From contig CM035234.1 of the NCBI GenBank assembly GCA_020226215.1, positions 47,495,275 through 47,559,274 on the forward strand: 64,000 bases of DNA, given 5' to 3'. Position 1 is the first letter of the stretch. The number at the start of each line of letters is the position of its first letter. The DNA is from Sindora glabra. Lineage: Eukaryota > Streptophyta > Magnoliopsida > Fabales > Fabaceae. Of the stretch, positions 24,301-37,577 are shown piece by piece. The notes beneath the pieces were generated by a model. That model ran no database searches, was not told the origin of the DNA, and saw nothing but the letters and a program-made list of their open reading frames with translations. A program made the translations under genes and the position numbers.

Positions 24301-26435
24301 GCAGGAATTTGGTTTTTCTTAGTGTCATTCAAATGTACTCATGACAACTGTTGGAAATAAATTAAAATTCATTCACAAAAAATTAACAAGACTGAAGTCC
24401 CGTTCAAAAACTGCACACATTGATTCGATTTTGTCAGCAAATGAAACAAAAATTAACAAGGGTGCTGTCCAATTCCAATAACATAACCTTTTAAATGGAA
24501 AACTTTCCTATGAAAACTGCTCCAATCCAGAGTACAAAATTAAGTGATGTTACTTACTAGGATCACTAATGTGGGAATCATTAGTTTTCAGTAATTTGTG
24601 TGGACTCACTAAAAAAACTCAAAATACTATTTTTCTGAATCCAAATCCTAATTTAAAAATAGATCCTTCACCAGGTTAACAATTAAGAGAATGCCATTGA
24701 AATCAATTTAATAGTAACCAAGGTATTAAAGCACATACAAGGGAAAGACCATGATAATTATGATAAGCGTTCATCATTTGCTATCCACAAAGGAGGGAAA
24801 AAATTCTAAACCAAGAACTTACCCAGACATACAACAGGAGTTCTTGTATCCTTAAAACCACGGAAAACACCTTGAAGGGCCAGAGAAAGTACAACTGCAG
24901 GAGCACCCAGTGCTCTTAATGAGAGAAACCATTGTGCTGGAATGCGTGTGGGATTATCCTGTTGAAAAGCATACCCTGGTGAATTAAATTCATGTAAATT
25001 CGGAGCACAGAGTAGACAAATTACAAGATTCCAAATCATAATATTAGTCATAACCCAAAATAACTTGCAAAGTCTACCCAATTGTACAAAAAATAGGTGC
25101 AGCACAAACCGAATGGTAAGGTAGATCTTAAACAATAGCAAAGCTTTAGTCATGTAAAACATACAGTTGATACGCCCATCAAATGTAGAAATGTTCCGGA
25201 CCCAAAATACAGGGCTAAAGCCTCAAAAATGCCAATCCCTAGCGCCAGTAGCAAGGCAGTAGACACAGATGACAGTTGCTTTTTTTTAGGAACTGTATGA
25301 GGTTTACCATTTCCATTATTTTCTAGACCACCATCATCTGAAAAGGAAGATATAATATCAGAAAATTGTGAATATTTCAGCTTTAGGACTACAGCAGTAT
25401 GAAGTTGACAACTAAAATAGAATACATAAATAACTTGACCTGCAGCTGAATCTTGGTTGGCATTTTTTGCTATGTCCTCAGCAACAAAAGAAGTAGCAAC
25501 ACTTAAAAGGGGAATATTAAATAGCTTTGATATGATGTTAAAAATGGATATGGAAACACCAGCAGAAGCCAACTCCATAGTGCCTATAAATAATAAATAA
25601 CACAGTTAAAAATGCATGCATAGATCAAACAAGTGCATTTATAGTTGTCTACGTATGGGTAACATTATTTCTACCTAATCGACCAATATAAGCAGTCTCC
25701 ATCAACTGTGCCAACGGATCAATAGCCTGTCCAGCAAGTGCAGGCAAAGACAGCATCAAAAGCTCATGTTTGACATCTAACCTAGGTCTTTGATTGACAG
25801 CAGCTGCTGGTAACTGACTGTCAACAGGTTGGAAAATAACAATGTTATATTAATTATATTAACATTTAACATTATAAAACAAATAGATAGAAAGACACCA
25901 TCTGCACAAGGACGATAAATAATTCAAACAAACAGAAAAAAAGGTAAGCTTCTGGATGCATCTTCTGTAGACAACCTATATCAAGCAATGTATCTTTCCC
26001 AAACAGAAAGTACAAAGGTAGACTGCATATTGGCTCTTACACAATGTCCTCATCTTCGTCTGAAACCAAAGTTTCATCAACATCAGCAGAACCCAGAGCA
26101 TGATTAGGTTTCAACTGATTGTTCACCGCAGTAAAGCGGAGTTTACTACGATGTGTTATCAAAGCAGAGAAATTGGATATGTTCTTGGCAGAGAGATGGA
26201 AATCCCCCAAACTGCTAGAATTGTCCACCAATTCTTTGGCATTGCTATCAGAGAGAAAGTTACGACATTTAGCTGCAGCTAATGAAGAACACAAACTTTT
26301 AGAATTCAAAATTTTGCTGCCTTTGTGGGTTCTTCCGGTTAATCCATTAGAGACGGAACAGCTATTGAAATGGGCGGCCTTCATTGCTGGCAGTTCCTGC
26401 AGTTTCTTCAAGCCCAATGTACAAGAAGATGTCAT
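21347..26435 (-). CDS. DTX45: MATE family transporter, DETOXIFICATION 45 type, chloroplast-targeted
   Basis: Thirteen exons join in frame to 605 residues: 26435-26041, 25817-25675, 25583-25440, 25337-25165, 24958-24823, 24113-24017, 23932-23832, 23078-22915, 22593-22522, 22419-22303, 22203-22108, 22012-21891 and 21404-21347. All junctions are GT-AG. The protein is a multidrug-and-toxin-extrusion antiporter, expected to move small organic molecules across a membrane against a cation gradient; its substrate is unknown. The first 130 residues are Ser/Asn-rich and end in an acidic DVDETLVSDEDEDI stretch, fitting a plastid transit peptide and soluble lead. Family signatures follow: LPALAGQAIDPL (about 153), SKLFNIPLLSVATSFVAED (about 195), FRGFKDTRTP (about 320), MAAHQIWMQVWLAVSLLTDA (about 428) and FDGLHYGISDF (about 530). 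These match DTX45 more closely than DTX44 in my recollection. No lesion was seen. Confidence 0.9.
23190..23456 (+). mobile_element. Solo copia-type LTR in MATE intron 7
   Basis: The 267-bp segment starts TGTTACAGAATTAG and ends ATTTCTCAACA. It contains a TATA box (TATATAAATAAA at 23313-23324) followed by a pyrimidine-rich tail, the usual layout of a short Ty1/copia LTR. TTAC occurs immediately on both sides (23186-23189 and 23457-23460), which fits a target duplication. It is oriented opposite to the host gene. No internal region is present, so it is a recombined solo LTR. Confidence 0.6.
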
Positions 26436-27389
26436 TATACAAGCAACATACTAAATGTGACATAGTTAGCCCTTCAACAATGCTAATCATACCTCAACAG
26501 GTATCGTGGAAACTCATGAAAGAAGACTTCAATATGCATTAAGCATGCAGTATTCTTCGATTCACAAAGAAGAATGAAAATCATCTCATGGCTTATCATA
26601 TATTACGCTAATTCCTGTGTTGAAGTTAAATTTTGACCGACAAGAAATGGTTGTAGGAGTGACTAAACGCAGTTAACGGCCATTACTACAAACACAAAAA
26701 CCACCGAATTTACTCAAACGAACCCACAATGCAATGTGAAGGTAGTGCCGCGGGCATGAAAAGAGAAACACAACTAGAAACTTGAAACTAAAATACAAGC
26801 GAAAAAGAAATGTTTAAAACTACTTACATTATTTCGAACAATTGTTAGGATTAGACAAGAATAGAAATGAGAAGAGTAGCTATAATCATACCTTGACAAG
26901 GTCCGAGGTACAGTAACCAGAGGCTGTACCTACAATTGTGCAAGAAATGTTGCAGAAGGGCACTAAAGAACGGAGGCTGCACCTACAATTCTGACAGAAA
27001 AGTTGCAGAAGGGCAGTTGAGAATTATATCAACAAAAGTTTGACGGGAAGGAGGCAGGGGAAACCGCTTCGGATAATAGTATGTGTTTACAGCGAATTTC
27101 CTGAATGTACTGAGTGTCGATAATGAAGGGGCTTTTCCCCTTTCTATTTTTAATTACCCACTTCGGTCCACACCCGCGATCTGCACATTGTGATTTTTTT
27201 CCGATGAGATTTGATTAGCAAATTTTTTTTTAATATTTGAAAGAATGTTTAAAAATAATGTAAACTTTTTATATTTAATTTAAATTTTAGAAAAATATTT
27301 TTAATTGAATATTTTTTCAAAATATTTCTATAGAAAGTGGATATCTTATATTCTTATGACATAAAAATATTTAACTGATATAAAAAAAT
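26436..27389 (-). promoter_or_regulatory. Upstream region and probable leader of the MATE gene
   Basis: A likely untranslated first exon ends at a good donor on the minus strand (CTTGTCAAG/GTATGA near 26892), which suggests an intron in the 5' leader before the ATG at 26435. The leader contains a direct duplication, described separately. Sequence around 27130-27190 is the least AT-rich part and probably holds the core promoter, but I cannot place a TATA box or a start. Confidence 0.45.
26920..27016. repeat. Direct duplication of about 53 bp in the MATE gene leader
   Basis: GAGGCTGTACCTACAATT...GTTGCAGAAGGGCA at 26920-26962 recurs as GAGGCTGCACCTACAATT...GTTGCAGAAGGGCA from 26973. The copies are nearly identical and lie within the probable 5' untranslated exon. 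Confidence 0.7.
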
Positions 27390-28195
27390 TATTTTACCCA
27401 CCTACCACTAAGCACGATTAACCATTATCTACTACTAGATTTTATCGATAACTATTACGTATTATCAATAACTATTACTAATTATCACCCATTTATGGTG
27501 ACCATTATCAATCACCACCAACCATCGGTAATCACCATTCATTTTTATTTACTACTAATAACCACCATCTATTGATAATGATCATTATTGATCATCATTT
27601 ATTACTAATGATCATTATCGACTATTATCTATCATCAATTATTACTATTTAACACTACTTATTACTAATTACCAGCATCCATCATTATCCATTATTCGTG
27701 ACCACATCTTAATGACCGTATTTGACCATTACCTATTGTTATTAATCATCGTCAACTACCACTTATTACTGATAACCATTACCAACCATCGCCCATCATT
27801 AATAACTATTGTTAGCTATCACCCATCATTGGTTACTACTATTCAACACTACTTATTGTTAGTTACTAGCATCTATCACTATCCATTGTTGGCGATCACA
27901 TATAACCATTATTCATCGTTGATAACCATATCTAACCATCACATATTATTATTGATCATCGTTGACTATCACTTATTATTGTTAACTATAGCCAACTACT
28001 ACCCATCATGAATAACTATTGCTAGTTATCATTTATTGTCAATGACAATCGCTAAGTACCACTTATTCATAGTGATCATTATTAGTCACCACTCATTCTC
28101 AGTTACCACTACTAACTACAATTGACATCAATGACCATTGTTCATACTATCTATTATAGGTAACCATCGTCGGTTACCACGCACAATCAATAATT
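27390..28195. repeat. Degenerate 30-bp minisatellite
   Basis: About 800 bp consists of diverged copies of a unit of about 30 bases built from ACCAYTATC and CAYTTATTATT blocks. The period is clearest in the frame 27712-28011, where the translation repeats every ten residues in the pattern [HY][HY]xxLLxTIxN. The reading frame stays open because the unit is a multiple of three and has few stops in that frame, so this is not evidence of a gene. The copies are too diverged for a recent expansion. Confidence 0.75.
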
Positions 28196-31121
28196 ATTCA
28201 ATTTTTAATAAGGATATTTTTAGTAAATAAATAATATTTTTTAAATTAATTAAAATATAATATTGTAACATTATTAAGAATACATCTAATTGAACCAAAT
28301 ACAAAAATATTATATTCATGCAAATTAAATTCTTAAAAATTACATTCTAAAAAATATTAGGATTCTTGGAAATGTTTAATTCCACACCTAATGCTTTTGT
28401 AACTATTTCAATATTTTATTTTATTAATTTTTTCAATGAAAGATGAACATAAAATTCATAAGAAAATATATTTTAAAATAAATTTTATTTTTTAGAAAAA
28501 AGTTACAAAACTATGCTTGTAAAAATTGTTCAAAAAGTTACAACTTTATTGTTTGAAGAAATATAAGAAAATCTTTAAAAAAATTTCATTCTTATATATA
28601 AAAGTTACAATGTGTAATAAAAAATTACAAAAAATATAATTTTTTTCCTAAACCTAATAGGATTGTATCAATACGGAATTTTCATTAAGCATAATCTTAA
28701 AAGCTATTATAAAATCATTTAATTTGCAAGACCGTCTTGTTTTTTAAGAAAATTGCTTACCTAAAATTTTTATTGTAAATGACATTTCTAAGAAATATTA
28801 CAGTAAAAAATAAAAACTTATAAAAAAAATATGCATTTATTTTTTAAGTTTCATCGTAAAAGCGCAAATATGTATTCTGAAAATTTTAAGTAGACAAAAA
28901 CCATATCAATCAATCAATATTATATAATTACATATAAAATTTAAAGGTGTTCTTTGGGTACAAACCTCGAATTTGCACTGAGAAAATTTCTTATCCTTTG
29001 AAGTTTTATCATTGCGGAGTTATTAAGGAGATCCTATTTATTTGTAACTATCATGTGTGTGAGTTTAAGAATCTTCTTGACGAAAATTCAATTGGTTTTT
29101 GTTGTAGTGGAAATAAAAATTCTATTTATTTATGTTTAAAGTCATAAAATATTAAGATAATAGAAAATATATTATTTATAATTTTTTTGCAATATATCTA
29201 TTAAATGTCAAATATAGGAATTGTGATAGAAAGTAATAGAAAATTATATTTTATCTTTCTAAGGCTTTACCCCTTTTTCATTTAACCCATTTGAGGATTT
29301 AAGTATCTTAATTTACTCACATGTGTTTTTAATTGTTAATACTTTATTCACATAAATTATTTTTCATTCAAAATTTAATAGAAAAGCTATATGCATTGCA
29401 TGTAATCTTTACTTATTTAAATTTTAACTCAATTTGACATTCACTCAAAATCAAAACACTTCTAAAAAAATGTAACTCTATTAGAGAATTGTCTTCTACA
29501 ATTTAGTACATAGATGCTAATGGAGGATGCTAAATATGATTTTTTTTTCAATAAACTAGTTCTGAGTAAGCATCAAATTAAATCAAGATTTGAAAAAGTG
29601 AAGATTACATGAGTTTTTTCATTAAATTTTGGATAAAAAGTAAATTAGATGGATAAAGTATTAACAATTGAAAGGACAAGTAGGTGACTTACTATACTTA
29701 AAACTATAGATAAGTTAAGTAAAAAAGAATGAAAGTGTGAGTATATAATTACAAAATTTATAAGTGGCATAAAGTCCTTTACTTATATATAAGCAAATAA
29801 ATTTTTTCTATGGTAAATGGAACATAAAATGATAAAGAATTTTCTTATAAAACAAGAACATTTAAAAATGCAAGAAGCAATTTAAAGTGGGATATAAAGT
29901 TATGAATTCTAGTTATTTATAAAGTTTTTTCTATTAAAAATTTCCATATGCCTAATCATGCATGTTAGGTTGATGTTTTCATCACCAAGTTAACTCATTA
30001 TGATTTGTGACTTATATTGTGCAGGCCTCCATGAAATCCTTTAAATATAGTTTTCTAGAAGAGGAAGACAAATAAGTAAGCTTCCTTTTAAGGATTTCAC
30101 AAGTCTAAACTAGCTATCCTCTAAAATAGTAAAGGAATCACATAGCTCATGGAATAGTGGTGTCTCTCTTATATTAATAAAACCAAAGAAAGAGGTATTA
30201 AATAAATAAAATTACTATATTTCATTTTTCAAATACGAGAAAATATCAAAGGATAGGATTAAAGAGTCAACTATCCTACAAGCCTATTTGTTGCTTGACC
30301 TTGCCAGTATTTGTATTCCTACAAATAAAGATGTTACGTCATCCATAGACATATTTAACAGCTTACTAAGTAACCACTTAACATCCTTCATAACTACATA
30401 AATTTACTATGTTGCGATTGTTGGGTTTTGCTAAAAAAAATGACAAGAAGATTTATTAGGGAAAAGGAGCTTCATTAGCAACATGTTCCTAATTGGAGTT
30501 TCTGTGAGTAGAAACTTAAGACCAAAAAAGAGATTTGTAACCTTAGACTATATGCATGAGTTCCAGTAAGATCGTTATATAAAAAATTAATTGTTAAGTA
30601 AAACAATAAGTGCTCTTCTCTTTTCCTTACACTTTGACACTTAAATACATAAATCCTTGGAATGTTATGAATGAGCTTCTTGAAGAAGCATATTATGTTC
30701 CAATTAAAAAAGGCACATTTAGAGGTGATACCAACTTCATAATGGCAAAACTTATAAAAATCACCAAACTAGCTTAGGAATAGTGGCAATTATACAATCG
30801 CTACAATCACTTTAAAAAAAAATTTGAAAACATATGTAGCCAAATTTTTGCAAAAAGAAAATTCAAATAAAATTTGTGGGAATTTTGAACTCCAATGATA
30901 TGTTCTAATTAAATTTTATAAAAATAGTGGTGGCATTTTAAACCATTGTTAGTTGATTGCTTCTTTTATATATATATATATATATATAAAACATGATGGA
31001 AGGGTCAAGATAAAAGAAAAGAAATCTTACTACTTGAAAAGACAATTTAATGCATCAATTAGATAGGAATTTTATAGTCCAAAATAATTCATCTAACATC
31101 TAATGTAGAGCCATTAAATAG
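28196..31121. other. AT-rich intergenic DNA
   Basis: No gene, RNA or clear element was seen in 2.9 kb. A (TA)n run lies near 30967-30989. The short open frame near 28947-29147 has no family features. Confidence 0.6.
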
Positions 31122-31379
31122 TGTTGGAAGAAGAGAAATATCCAAGAGGGAACTCAATTTTGACTTGATTGAAAATGCTATGTACAAGGGAATGTTTATA
31201 GGACCAAATAGATAGTACTAAATGCATCTAGACTAATCTTATTTAATAATCCATACAAATATACATTGTCTAAAAAGAGTGTAAGATTTCATAACGAATG
31301 AATTATCAATAGTGATTTCTAGATTCTACTTGGAAATTCAAAGAGATATATAGAAATTACAAAATTACTAATTCCAACA

Positions 31380-34300
31380 TTTTCCTTTAATTTTGGAATT
31401 TCCATTTTTGTAGACTTCATCTCATCCATAATCATTGAACTTCAAGGGTTTTCAAAAGATTTTGCATCGTACTCTCTAATAGCATAGTCAATGATATTCA
31501 TATAATCAACCAAATTATTTTGATAGAGATTGTTAATAGCAATGCTTAATTTATGCCTCTCCACATTCCTTATAGCATTTTCTTTCATCTTTAACACCTA
31601 TTTGACACAAATGGTATCATGACTCGTAAATACTTCCATTTCTTGTGCTTCTTTTTGACTTTGATGTCTTCATTCATTACTTGTCTCCATGAATCATCCT
31701 TTAGATGTTCCTTTAATCAATCATAGTTTTATCTTTATCTTCAACTTTATCCTTGATCATGACCTCTTCATCTTTGACAAGATAAAACATATCAATAACA
31801 TTAACAATTTTAACTCCATAGAATTCTTCTAGAATGGACATTTATTTAAGTTTTTCACTTAAAACTTCTTCTAGATATTGTTGATGCTTTTTAAGTCAGG
31901 GTTGAGAAAAATGGTAGAATTTTCTCCTCTATAGATGATATAATCTTTTGATTTTCCTGAGCTTGGACTTCTTTGATTTGTTCTTTTTTTCCATCATTAG
32001 CTACAATCATAAGCTTTTCATTTGAACATCTTTCATAAATAAGTGATGCTTTATTTGAAACTATTTCTTTGTCATCTTCTCAAAAAGACATTACAAGTCA
32101 TAAAATATTTCTTCCATACTAGCTTAAACATTATCTCCTTTATTTTTTAAAAGAAAAGGCAAATTATAGATTGTCCTTTCTTGAATTCCCTAGTTCCATG
32201 TTGCATTTTCAATGTCAACATCTTTCATCCATGGTGAAGTAATCTTTCCCATAGATTTTGTAGCCTTTTGTTTCTTTTTAACCTTTAGATTTTTTTTCTT
32301 CCTAGCTCTTTAAATTACCATTAGTATCTTTAAATTTAGCATCTCCATTCTTAGGGGCACTAAAAAAATGCATAGATTGGTGGAATTGCCATTATTGATA
32401 TTGGCAAAGGTTAAAGCATTCGCCAAAAAAAGGGCCATTGACTACATATAGTGATGGTTCCAGCTAACCAATGCAGACATATATGATATCATATTGCAAC
32501 AATTTAAAGTTGTCATTATGCCTTTTTTGAAAATTTTCATAAATTTTACAAAAAAAATTACTGATGATTTGAAACCACTAGTATCATTTTAAAAAAATTG
32601 AAATTATTTTATGGTGGTTCTTAACCCTAGGAAGTTATTAACATATAAAAAAAATCGTCGATTTTCAACTACATTATATTTAAAAATGATTTTAAAAAAA
32701 CACATTATTACTTTTAGTAGCACCTATGTTGATGAACCCTTCCATTTTTCTTATTGTAAACAATCAAGTCTAAAAAATAAATAAATAAATTGATGAGAAA
32801 TTATTATAATTGCAAATAAATTACATTTCATTAAGTATAAACACATGAAGTGTAACAAGTTTTAGCTCATAAACAAACAAAATATTGAAATGTACAAAAC
32901 TCATAGAAGTGTCTTATATTAATTTGTTCACATATAAAATAACAAAATAAGACAGTGAACACTTGTAGTTATGGGTACATAATTGCATTTTTTCCCTTGA
33001 ATATTCTTTTCTAGTCTCACCCGATGCTTGGAAAATTAGAACCATTACTTAGTTGTTATTAAAATTTTGAAATATTTTATATGATTCTTTTATTAAATTT
33101 TTGTTAATAAAATTTGATCATTGATCTATCACATAATTTTAAATAAATAATTGAATAATTTATAAGGTAAAGAGGTTGAAACACCTACAGAATCTAATAT
33201 ATAAGGCTTTCATCACTAAGTTTGTTGCTAAACTAGTCAATGATATGAAAAACTACAATTAAAAGGAATAAAACCTATATGTTGATTAGTCACATGTACA
33301 TAATACATAATAATAGATGAGAAAACTGCTTTTAGTTATCACTATATAACTCATGGATAAGCTATGTGAAAGTGGCTTTACTAAATGAATCTTACATATT
33401 CATTCAATTCAAGGATTTTTCTTTTATCTTTTATAAAATAGACCATATAATGATTTAAAAAAAAAGAAAGAAGGAAACAACATGTTGAAAGAGAACAATT
33501 AGGTTGAGTCAATGTCTATGGACCGTCCATAGACCAACCACTATTAAAGGAAATGTAAAATTTGGAAATGAGACGATAAGACCAAAAGTTAGCAATACCT
33601 ATACCATCTCTAATAATATCCTATGCTTGATCGCACTATTAACTTTAGCTTAATGGTTGTGATTCTCTTTTTTAGATATGTATGAATAGGTCAAATCAAA
33701 GATAATATAGCCTTAACACATTATCCAAACAAAAATCCATTAGAAGTTTTTCTCATAACTTGTGTTTCCTTTAATTTGGAGCTTACTAATTCTAAAGATG
33801 TTAAGGTAGAAAATAGTTCAATAACCACATATAATTACAAAGGCAATAGAATTAATCCTATTTTTTTTTAATGCCATCACTTAGTAGAATGGCCTCAACT
33901 TGTTAACTACTTATGTTAGCTAGCTTTCCCTTGTTTTCCTCTATTATATCCCTGGGACTACCTAAGTTTTTTGCTATTCTATTTTCTATAGAATATATAT
34001 GCTTATAAAAAGAATTGATTGCTTTAGAAGTTTCATAAATTTAAGCCTTAAAAGGTAAATAAAATAAATTTTGCATTCAATTAAAGCTTTCGAGACACTA
34101 AAAATTATATTTTGTTCTAATATCAGACTAAAAAAAAAAGAAATTAAGAAACATATAATTTATAGCTCATAGGTAAGTTGGTCACAACACTTATGTAAGT
34201 ATTGGGATGAAGCTTACTTTAAGATAAATTACCATGAAAGGAAGGATAATTGAAAGTACCTTGCTTATTCAATAGCAAATGTAGTTGTTATGCTATCCAA

Positions 34301-36944
34301 TCCTTTTCAAAAAGTGAAAACCTTTTAAAATGTACATGCCAACAAATAATGAGCTAAAGAAAATAATGATGAAGGTAATTACAAATACCAATAATTAAAT
34401 TTCTGTAAGAGTTAGGAGAAAGAGACAAGATAGATTGTAAATAATCTTTTTCCTTTTTTCATAGTTTCAACAATGCATCAAGGATAATGTTGCACTCATG
34501 ATTAGGTAGGTTAATTAACTTACGTTAAATCAGCACTTAAGATGACTAGAAATATATAATCTTTGGAAATAGCAGTTGACAGGGTCTATCTTTAAATTAT
34601 TGCGCCCTTCTAGAGAAAAAGCTGATGGAAAAAAAGAATAGTTCAATCGACAACCTAGCACTATCAGTGTCTATCTAGTCTCTAAATGTCTCAGACTGAT
34701 CACCAAGTTAGCAAAGACAATATAACTTTAATTTCAAATCATGAATGTTCCAAAGGAAATAAATGTAGTAAGTTACACATATTTTGGAATAGACCTAGTA
34801 TAGAATAGCTAAAAGTTATTAGAATATAACCAAATGATACATTAACTGTCCATATTTTGGCAAATAGAAGTTACATATCCAGTGTCTTGTTAACAAGAGA
34901 ATTAGTGGAGCATAGAATGGACTAGAGAGAAAAAGGAAAATTTGACCACCTACTTTGTGCATTTGGAAAGTAAAAGCAATAATATTAACTTAAAGCTATA
35001 AAATTGCAACAAATGGTACTAAAAACCCTTATTTTACCTTACTAGTAAACAAAAGTAGAGGCTTGTCTTAATTCTAGTAAGGTTACCATGCATCGCAAAA
35101 ACAAGATAACTTCTTTTATGAATGATAATAAGGAGTCTTTGAGTTTTGCTAGTAGTCCCTCTACTAAGCTTATTCAAGTGAACATATTCAAACTTAGGAA
35201 AATAAAGAAAGTAATAAACTTTCATCATTTAAGCTAACATCTATCGATATTAAGATCACCTTGCATGGAAAAAATTATATCAATTTAGTTCCATCATGTC
35301 AAGAAGATTCACAATAATACATAAATGCTTAACTTTATATTAGGATTTACATAGATTTCTTAAAATTATGGAAAGTTTACTATGAAGAATTGTTTCCTTG
35401 AAAAGCTGAATTGTCTTCCAAAAGTAAATTCAATGATCTAAGCATGAAGGAGGATTTAGTAAATTATTACAAAGGATTTGGTAAACTAGCTCATAAACAA
35501 GGCAGACACCATAATCAACTAAAAGATCATTTTCATGACTTCATTGCAACAATTATGTTGTCAATGTAATCATGATTGCAAAACTAAAAAAGAAAAAATG
35601 TCACTTATGAATTCTAAACTATAAGGAGTATGAAGTTTGAGAACTAAAAGGAAATTCTAATTTAATAGAAATTTCAAGATCTAAGGACCACACTTTAACA
35701 GCAATAAAGCAAACACCATAATCAACTAAAGGATTATTTTCATGACTTCATTGCAACAATTATGTTGTCAATGTAGTCCTGATTACAAAAAAAAATGTCA
35801 TTTGTGAATTCTAAACTATAAGGAGTATGAAGTTTGAAAACTAAAAGAAAATTCTAATTTAATAGAAATTTCAAGATCTAAGGACTACACTCTGGTAGTA
35901 ATAGGAGGATATTATTACTAGTTAAAAGAAAGTTGAGGGTAAGTATCAATCATGTTTAAAAAAGTGCAATTGAAATTTTCAACTGTCTTTTTAACCAGAT
36001 ATGACATGTGTTTGGTAGACATCACATGTGATTTATCAAAATAAAGGAATTTATTAATACCATACATAACTAATTCCTAACGAGGAATTTCATCAAACAT
36101 GTCATGGTCATTTCAAAACCAAGCAATTGTGCATGTATAAACGACTACCTAGAGACATAAATATTGTGTCGTAGCCATATCGAAGAATATTCAAACAACC
36201 TAGACACTTTAATTAGAGAGAATTAGAACAAGTCTTGCCATAAATTGTTTGAGGTCTAGCAACAATGCTATAAGCTTCTTGCACTCCCACTACTAATTGA
36301 AACTTATAATGAGAAAGGTACAAGTTGGAAATAATGGAATTAAAGATTAAATCCTAAAATAAATAACTAAATCTTAATGCAAAATTCATAGAACAACTAA
36401 AATAAATGCCATGTGCAAGTTATCATCAATGCAGTTAATAGAGATGCGAGGATAAGTCCTAAAAGGGTTTGCGAGTTGCAAAAAAATAAATCCTAATGAA
36501 TTCATTGAGAAATATATAAAGAAAATCATGATGCGATGGAAGAGTAAAATTCCTATAGGGTTTTAGATTGCAAGGCATAATTGCAATCGAATTGGAAGTA
36601 GAAACTGCAACTAATACCTAATTTTGTGAGGTTTGCAATGAAGGAAAAATGCATAACGTGTGAATGCGGAATCACTTTCAAGTTTTTGATAAAATATTTC
36701 TAGAATAAATGTGATTAGTACATTTTACTCCTTTAAAATGCAAAATCTAGATGCAATTCCACATTAATCGCTTCTATATCTCTAACAAAATGAAAAAATT
36801 ATGTGCAGTTACTTAACTGCACTAATATGAGAAGTTAGCTACAGTTTTACCCAACCACCCCATGCCACTAACTAGTGTAAATTTTTATAGTGGGGGTGTG
36901 ATATCCTTTTCTCTTTCTTCTTTGTGGACTTGTACATTCAATGT
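31380..36944 (-). other. Eroded interior of the copia element
   Basis: No long frame survives. A minus-strand stretch near 31615-31700 (WRQVMNEDIKVKKKHKKW) faintly recalls the start of copia reverse transcriptase (WxxAMxEE). The rest is AT-rich and may contain nested insertions, including a CACTA-like TIR at 32358 and a tandem duplication at 35494-35900. Confidence 0.4.
35494..35900. repeat. Tandem duplication of about 207 bp
   Basis: Two adjacent copies share CACCATAATCAACTAAA, CATGACTTCATTGCAACAAT, ATGTTGTCAATGTA and TTCAAGATCTAAGGAC in the same order, with an offset of 207 bp. Similarity is high compared with the surrounding fossil element. No function is evident. Confidence 0.75.
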
Positions 36945-37105
36945 CAATTCCTTCTTTTAAAGCCTTTTGTAACCTCTCCTTGGTTTGTTTTATCATGTTG
37001 CATCCGCTATAATTTCAAACATCAAATCATTCAAATCTTGATAGATAAGGATGAGAGTTAATTGATCTTTCTGTCTTGCTTTTGCTAAAGCATCCTCCTA
37101 TATTT
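36945..37105 (-). pseudogene. Copia gag remnant
   Basis: On the minus strand a stretch reads EDALAKARQKDQLTLILIYQ and then DLNDLMFEIIADAT, followed after stops and a frame change by an ERLQKALKEGI-like segment. This is the usual shape of the plant copia gag (UBN2) region, and it sits where gag should be, about 200 bp inside the 5' LTR. Stops follow at once, so it is a fossil. Confidence 0.6.
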
Positions 37106-37577
37106 GAGACAACACGACCTTATCATATAATAGAGAGTAGTTTCTTTCTACACTTTTCTATATACCTTGTGCTTTAAGTAATATTTTCATATAAGTGCAA
37201 TACTAATTATAATTTTTCCTTGTAAGAAGAGAAACTGAGACATAACACAATCAATCTCTCTATTTCCTTCTTAACACTTTTCTTTCAAAATCAAAGAACT
37301 AAACTTTGGTACCATTTTTTTAGAAAAGGAGTATCTAAGAGAGAACTCAAATTTGACTTGATTGAAAATGCTAAGTAAAAAAGAGTATTTATGGGAACAA
37401 AGAGATAATTGAATTTTAAACACATCTAAACTATTCTTATTTAATAATCCGAACAAATAGACTCGTTCTAGAAAAACTACTAAACTTCATAACTAATGAA
37501 TTATTAATAGTAACTTCTAAACTCTACTTGAAAATTCAAAGAGATATATAAAAATTACAAAATTACTAATTTCAACA

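Larger units (their letters stand above)
31122..37577 (-). mobile_element. Degenerate Ty1/copia-type LTR retrotransposon
   Basis: Two similar segments, 31122-31379 (258 bp) and 37315-37577 (263 bp), are direct repeats about 6.2 kb apart, roughly four-fifths identical by eye. The left one has perfect copia-style ends, TGTTGGAA and TTCCAACA. On the minus strand the right copy is the 5' LTR and is followed at once by TGGTACCAAAG (37314-37304), a decayed version of the tRNA-iMet primer site TGGTATCAGAG. The left copy is preceded by a purine tract, AAAGGAAAA (31388-31380). The flanks AATAG (31117-31121) and AATAA (37578-37582) nearly match as a target duplication. The interior has no intact ORF. 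The element is old and inactive. Confidence 0.7.

Noticed and set aside
26100..26454. Plus-strand frames opposite MATE exon 1
   Set aside because: They are antisense shadows of the N-terminal exon and have no features of their own.
28947..29147. 66-codon frame in AT-rich intergenic DNA
   Set aside because: No homology, no splice context and no composition shift; expected by chance in 64 kb.
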